From: Lamellibrachia satsuma
Lineage: Eukaryota > Annelida > Polychaeta > Sabellida > Siboglinidae
Length of the DNA stretch: 64,000 nucleotides
Assembly: GCA_033239005.1 (NCBI GenBank)
Contig: BSQZ01000029.1
Location: 2,626,501 to 2,690,500, forward strand
Reading direction: 5' to 3'
Shown here in pieces: positions 60,250-64,000 of the stretch. Below the pieces are notes generated by a model, which saw only the letters and a program-made list of their open reading frames with translations, searched no databases and was not told the origin of the DNA. Every line of letters begins with the position of its first letter. Position 1 is the stretch's first letter. The position numbers were made by a program, and so were the translations under genes.

Positions 60250-61230
60250 TTTGTTTGCTTTTTGTTGGCTCTACATTCAGTCGTGTGCAGCTTACACGAA
60301 AATTAGATCCGAACTTTGTACTAGCGATGCAAATTAATTCATTTTATAGCAATTGGGGTAAACATTATATTTGTTTTATTTTGCTTTTTACTGATACACA
60401 TGCAGTAGTGGTTCACTTTGACACTCTACTGCTTTGCAATGATGTTGCAATTAATTTATTTTCGTGTACCATGTTTGCATACCGTAGCGTTTCTGCAGTG
60501 CAGATATTGTGTATCATGTACCACACCATGAACGCATGTATCATGATATGCAGGGATACCTATGTACGTTCTTGTCCTAGCTAATCAGTAGTTTTCAATG
60601 AACATAAGGCTGTCTTGTAGCCAGAAGAATGAGCTAAATTGACATATATAGATCCTACATACACTGGCTACAAAACCTTAATGTCAAGGCCTAAGAAACC
60701 TTGACAATTAGTGATAATGGTGTAGAAATTTCACTTTTACCATCCAAATTGTAAGCACACTGAGACACGGCTGCCAATAGAATACTGTGCAGTTGTGGTT
60801 CATCAAAAACACAAGTCAAGATTGGGCAGTCAAGACATGATAATAGTTTACGCTATATTACACTATACATGATTTTCCGATTCAAATGATCTTTATACCT
60901 TTAACAATGAAGCCAGTTCCAGCAAGATATGACCATTTACTGGAAAGTTGGTGATGATGGCTGTGTGATACACAAATAGTAGATGTATTAATAATAGTTC
61001 TCAAATTTAGCTCATATAGTCACAGCGTTTTGCAAGTTTTGCATCTTCCTTGAGAGTGTCAGTTTGATTTTCTGTGCATGTCTTGTAATTATTCACTCAT
61101 GCATGAACTGCATGGTATCTGGTGCAACGTACAAAGCACAGCTGTTGGTTTTACTGTTGGATCATAATAATGGTACGGTTGTGACAACACAAATAAATTT
61201 TTAGCATATCATCGCTGTTAATTTTTTTAA
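60250..61230. other. intronic, nothing recognised
   Basis: An open + frame (60147-60584) overlaps the Tigger-like end and shows no family resemblance. No other structure was recognised. Confidence 0.4.
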
Positions 61231-61235
61231 CTGTC

Positions 61236-62250
61236 ATGTTAATGGTACGGTGTCTACTGGAGCATACAATTGAGAACGACCTACACAACCGGAACCAGTC
61301 AGCCTACAGACCCTACCATTCAACAGAAACTGCGCTAGGCCTCGTGAAAAATAATGCATTAGACCGGCGGCAAGGGGTGAAACTTATACTACTCGACATG
61401 TCTGCCGCATTCAACATCGTCGACCACGATATCTTGATCAGTCGTTTAGAGAAGTGCATCGGTGTGACTGGCTCTGCGATAGCGTGGATCTGCTCGTACT
61501 CTTATGATCGGACACAATTGGTGAAGATACCAGGCGGTGCTTCCAACAGTACCAAAATTGTTTTTGGTGTCCCCCAAGGCTCGGCACTGGGGCCTCTGCT
61601 ATTCACCATTTACACGGCCCCAATCGGCAGCATCATCAGACTACACCACTTGAACTGTCACCTGTATGCAGATGACACACAACTTTACATAAAATTTAAA
61701 ACCACTGATGAAAACGACAGACTGTCATCGTTGCGCAGAAACAGTCGCGCTCGTCCTAGCGTCACGCAACAATCAGACGAAACAAAACATCACTATGATC
61801 AAGATTGGCAACTGTGACATCATCACCAATCCCAGTGCTTACAACATCAGTGTTGCGTTTGATGCCAAAATGTTGATGGTTTGTCATTTACAACACATAT
61901 GCCACATTGCATACTATCACCTGCGGAACATTACTTCCATCCGGGCATGTCTGATGGAGAAAGCTGTAGTTCAAATAATACATTCCTTGGTGATTGCAAG
62001 ACTTGATTACTTGAATGCTCTCCTGTTCGGAATTCCTGACTTCCTTATCACCAAACTGCAAAGAGTTGAAAACTTAGCAGCTCGATTGGTAGTCCGCTGC
62101 AATAGATGGGAGCACATCACCCCGGTGCTATTGAAGCTTCACTGGTTCCCTCTGAAGCAGCGAATTGAGTATAAGATACTGCTGCTATCATTCCGAGCCC
62201 AACATGGCATCGCACCTTTGTACATCGCTGACATGCTCGATGCATACTGA
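61236..62250 (+). mobile_element. CR1/L2-type LINE, reverse transcriptase part
   Basis: The + frame 61236-61817 reads NQSAYRPYHSTETALGLVKN, KLILLDMSAAFNIVDHDIL, ITK-less SRLEKCIGVTGSAIAWI, FGVPQGSALGPLLFTIY and LNCHLYADDTQLYIKF. The fingers and palm motifs and the YADD catalytic motif are intact. A +1 shift at about 61735 leads into the frame ending at 62250 with ARLDYLNALLFGIPDFLITK, LQRVENLAARLVVRCNRWEH and ITPVLLKLHWFPLKQRIEYK. NQSAYR..STETAL and ITPVL-x-x-LHWLPV are typical of L2/CR1 elements. EN and ORF1 are missing, and the 62250 stop is near the natural end. It is one of the better preserved LINEs here. Confidence 0.88.
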
Positions 62251-62842
62251 CCTGCACATGCATTACCTCCCACCAACAACATACATTTCTTATGACGCAC
62301 ATATTATGTAATGTTTTAACTAATTTTAACACTATTTATTCAGCTAGTTTACATATCCATTTATGTATATACGTTACAATATAACTACTCTGGTTATAGA
62401 TGTGTCACGCTTTGAATTTTTTTTATATTATTATCATCTGTTTAACTAATCAGTCTTAGCACTTACGCATTTTATGTATCTCACAGCGCCTCTGGATGAA
62501 CTTTGTCTAGATTTATGGCACTTTACAAATTTACTTATTATTATTAATGTTAATTTTTTTCAACCTGTCCTTTGCAGTGATGTCAAAATATGCAGTTGGA
62601 CAGTGGATTGTTTAATTGGGCCTTACAAAATTTTAAAACTTGCAAGACGAATTTAATGCTTATGTAGATGTACAAAGTAGAAACATTGCAAGAAACTGGC
62701 TGGATTTCAACAAATTATTTATTTTCACCCAAAAATGCCTTGCTGTTAGGCAGTGCAGACCACCTTTACCAGTTTTGGGCAGTTCTTATTCTCATTGCGA
62801 TAACCTAGTCAAAATGAAATGGTCTTCCCCCAGATCTAGGAT

Positions 62843-63490
62843 GTAAACTATAAAATGGGAGATACTGTTCTGGGTACTACTGTAAAAGAAAACGACTTAC
62901 GTTTTACAATAAGTGCTGATATGAAAGTTTCAGAGCAGTGTGGTATTGCAGCTTCAAAGAGTAATCAAATTCTTGGGTTGATTAGGAGAAACATAACTTA
63001 CAAGGATAAAAAGCTAATTATACCTCTGTATAAAGCAATAGTTAGACCTCGTTTAGAATACTGTATACAAGCGTGGAGACCATATCGTAAGAAGGATATA
63101 GATACACTTAAACGCATACAGAGGAGAGCAACTAAAATTATTCCAGAACTTAATGACCTTAGTTATGAAGAATGCCTGACAGAATGTGGTTTAACAACTC
63201 TAAAGACAAGGATGTTACGAGGAGATCAGATTGAAGTTTTTAAGATATTGAATGGGTATGAAAATATTGATAGAAATATGTTTTTCTCTCTCAAGAAAGA
63301 TAGCAGAACTAGAGGACATGAGGTAAAGTTAGTAAAGTACCAGTGTGGATTGGATACCAGGAAGTACTCATTCTCACAGAGGACAGTAAATGAATGGAAC
63401 AAATTATCTACGGATTGTGTAACCGCTAGCAGCGTGAATATGTTTAAAAACAAGTTGGACACATATCTCTGGAGGGCGGGTTACACGTAG
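62843..63490 (+). mobile_element. CR1-type LINE, intact C-terminal reading frame
   Basis: A 211-codon frame from the ATG at 62855 begins MGDTVLGTTVKENDLRFTIS and continues with ASKSNQILGLIRRNITYKDK, LYKAIVRPRLEYCIQAWRPY, TLKRIQRRATKIIPELNDLS, ILNGYENIDRNMFFSL, and RTVNEWNKLSTDCVTASSVN before ending in YLWRAGYT. This is the post-catalytic thumb and C terminus of ORF2. The RT core upstream is lost, so the ATG is just an internal Met codon. The stop is followed by the family's 3' end (63502-63585). The long undisrupted frame suggests a young insertion. Confidence 0.88.
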
Positions 63491-63501
63491 ACGAAAACTG
63501 A

Positions 63502-63585
63502 TAGACTCTCGATAAGCCAATGGCTTCTTTGTCCACTTGCCATATGGGCCTTCGGCTTGGATGGCAAATCTTGTCAAATCTGTGT
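63502..63585 (+). mobile_element. 3' untranslated end of the CR1-type LINE (copy 3)
   Basis: TCTCGATAAGCCAATGGCTT through GGCTTGGATGGC to AAATCTTGTCAAATC. It links the solo copies at 20770 and 50315 to this ORF. Confidence 0.8.
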
Positions 63586-63949
63586 ATTATTTTGCTACAA
63601 ACCAAGGAGAGACAGTGCAGATACTGAGGGCAATTGTTACATTGCTGTGTATCCACTGATGCACAGACAATGTAGTGTTTTGTGCTGCATCATATTCTCT
63701 CATACAACAGAAAGCATTAATGCTCATTTTTTTTTTATTTAGTTAATGTTATCATCAATTTCACAGTATTTCTTTTTAGCAAAGGATAATGGTTTTAGTT
63801 GATCTAAAATAACTTCTTCTGTATGCTAAGCAATACCAGCCTTATCATTATAATTTAATTTAAAAGGCCTATAAATACTAGAACAATGGTAAAGAAAGTA
63901 GTTGTACAAATGTATGTTTTGATACATAGTCGTGTTGTATTTTTTGCAG

Positions 63950-64000
63950 AGCACTACCACATATTTGTTGGAGACTTGAGCCCAGACATAGAGACACACC
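63950..64000 (+). CDS. TIA1: TIA-1/TIAR-like RNA-binding protein, start of RRM2 exon (cut by window end)
   Basis: After the acceptor TTTTTTGCAG the exon completes a Lys codon (A|AG) and reads HYHIFVGDLSPDIETH. HFHVFVGDLSPEI is the hallmark opening of RRM2 in TIA-1/TIAR, with IFVGDL as the RNP2 strand. Phase 1 matches the exon at 46954-47011, so the joined reading is ..QDTSK-HYHIFVGDLS... RRM2 is the main U-rich RNA-binding domain. The exon continues beyond the window. It is certain as a TIA-family exon; the orthology within the TIA1/TIAL1 pair is open. Confidence 0.9.

Larger units (their letters stand above)
47012..63949 (+). other. 16.9-kb intron of the TIA-like gene
   Basis: It starts GTAAGT and ends TTTTTTGCAG, and joins two exons in phase 1 (A|AG gives Lys). 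Most recognisable content is transposon-derived and is listed separately. Stretches such as 47020-50310, 56330-57870 and 58340-59640 contain nothing I can name beyond those entries. Confidence 0.8.

Overview
This is nuclear DNA of a multicellular animal, most likely an aquatic invertebrate (sponge, cnidarian, mollusc or lancelet grade; I cannot narrow it from one window). The evidence is AT-rich, mostly non-coding sequence, microsatellites and minisatellites, spliceosomal exon signals, and many decayed non-LTR retrotransposons (LINEs) and inverted-repeat DNA transposons. There is no operon structure, ribosome binding site or CRISPR array, and most open frames in the window are chance or repeat-driven.

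The one host gene I recognise with confidence is a TIA-1/TIAR-type RNA-binding protein on the + strand. A 58-bp exon at 46954-47011 encodes the end of RRM1 and the linker. After a 16.9-kb intron, the first part of RRM2 begins at 63950 and runs off the window end. Splice phases agree with each other. A GC-richer patch at 41870-42344 looks like a promoter and first coding exon (proline/alanine-rich N terminus, donor at 42345), but I could not find exons for the RRM1 core between it and 46954.

Layout: 1-10 kb is intergenic sequence with minisatellites (35-bp, 53-bp, 19-bp and 30-bp units) and a small two-exon candidate gene on the - strand (3671-4480). 10.6-16.5 kb holds a Tigger/pogo-like element, a 124-bp tandem array, an inverted-repeat element rich in AAGTA motifs, a LINE tail and two more minisatellites. 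18.6-30.8 kb is a stack of nested transposons. One minus-strand LINE (EN half at 27.7-30.4 kb, RT half at 21.1-23.6 kb) has been cut by a Harbinger element, a second LINE, an element with TTGAGCCAC ends, and a 3.1-kb element with about 300-bp inverted termini that carries a broken PIN/XPG-like nuclease gene. 32-36 kb holds a 48-bp minisatellite, LTR-like repeats around a broken zinc-finger gene, and tRNA-derived SINE pieces. 42-64 kb is the TIA-like locus, whose big intron contains a second Tigger-like copy (split by a TTAA-flanked element and by a LINE) and several CR1/L2-type fragments.

The genes do not form a pathway. The window is a genomic repeat landscape around one RNA-binding-protein gene. 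The most unusual unit is the nuclease-bearing inverted-repeat element at 24.6-27.7 kb.
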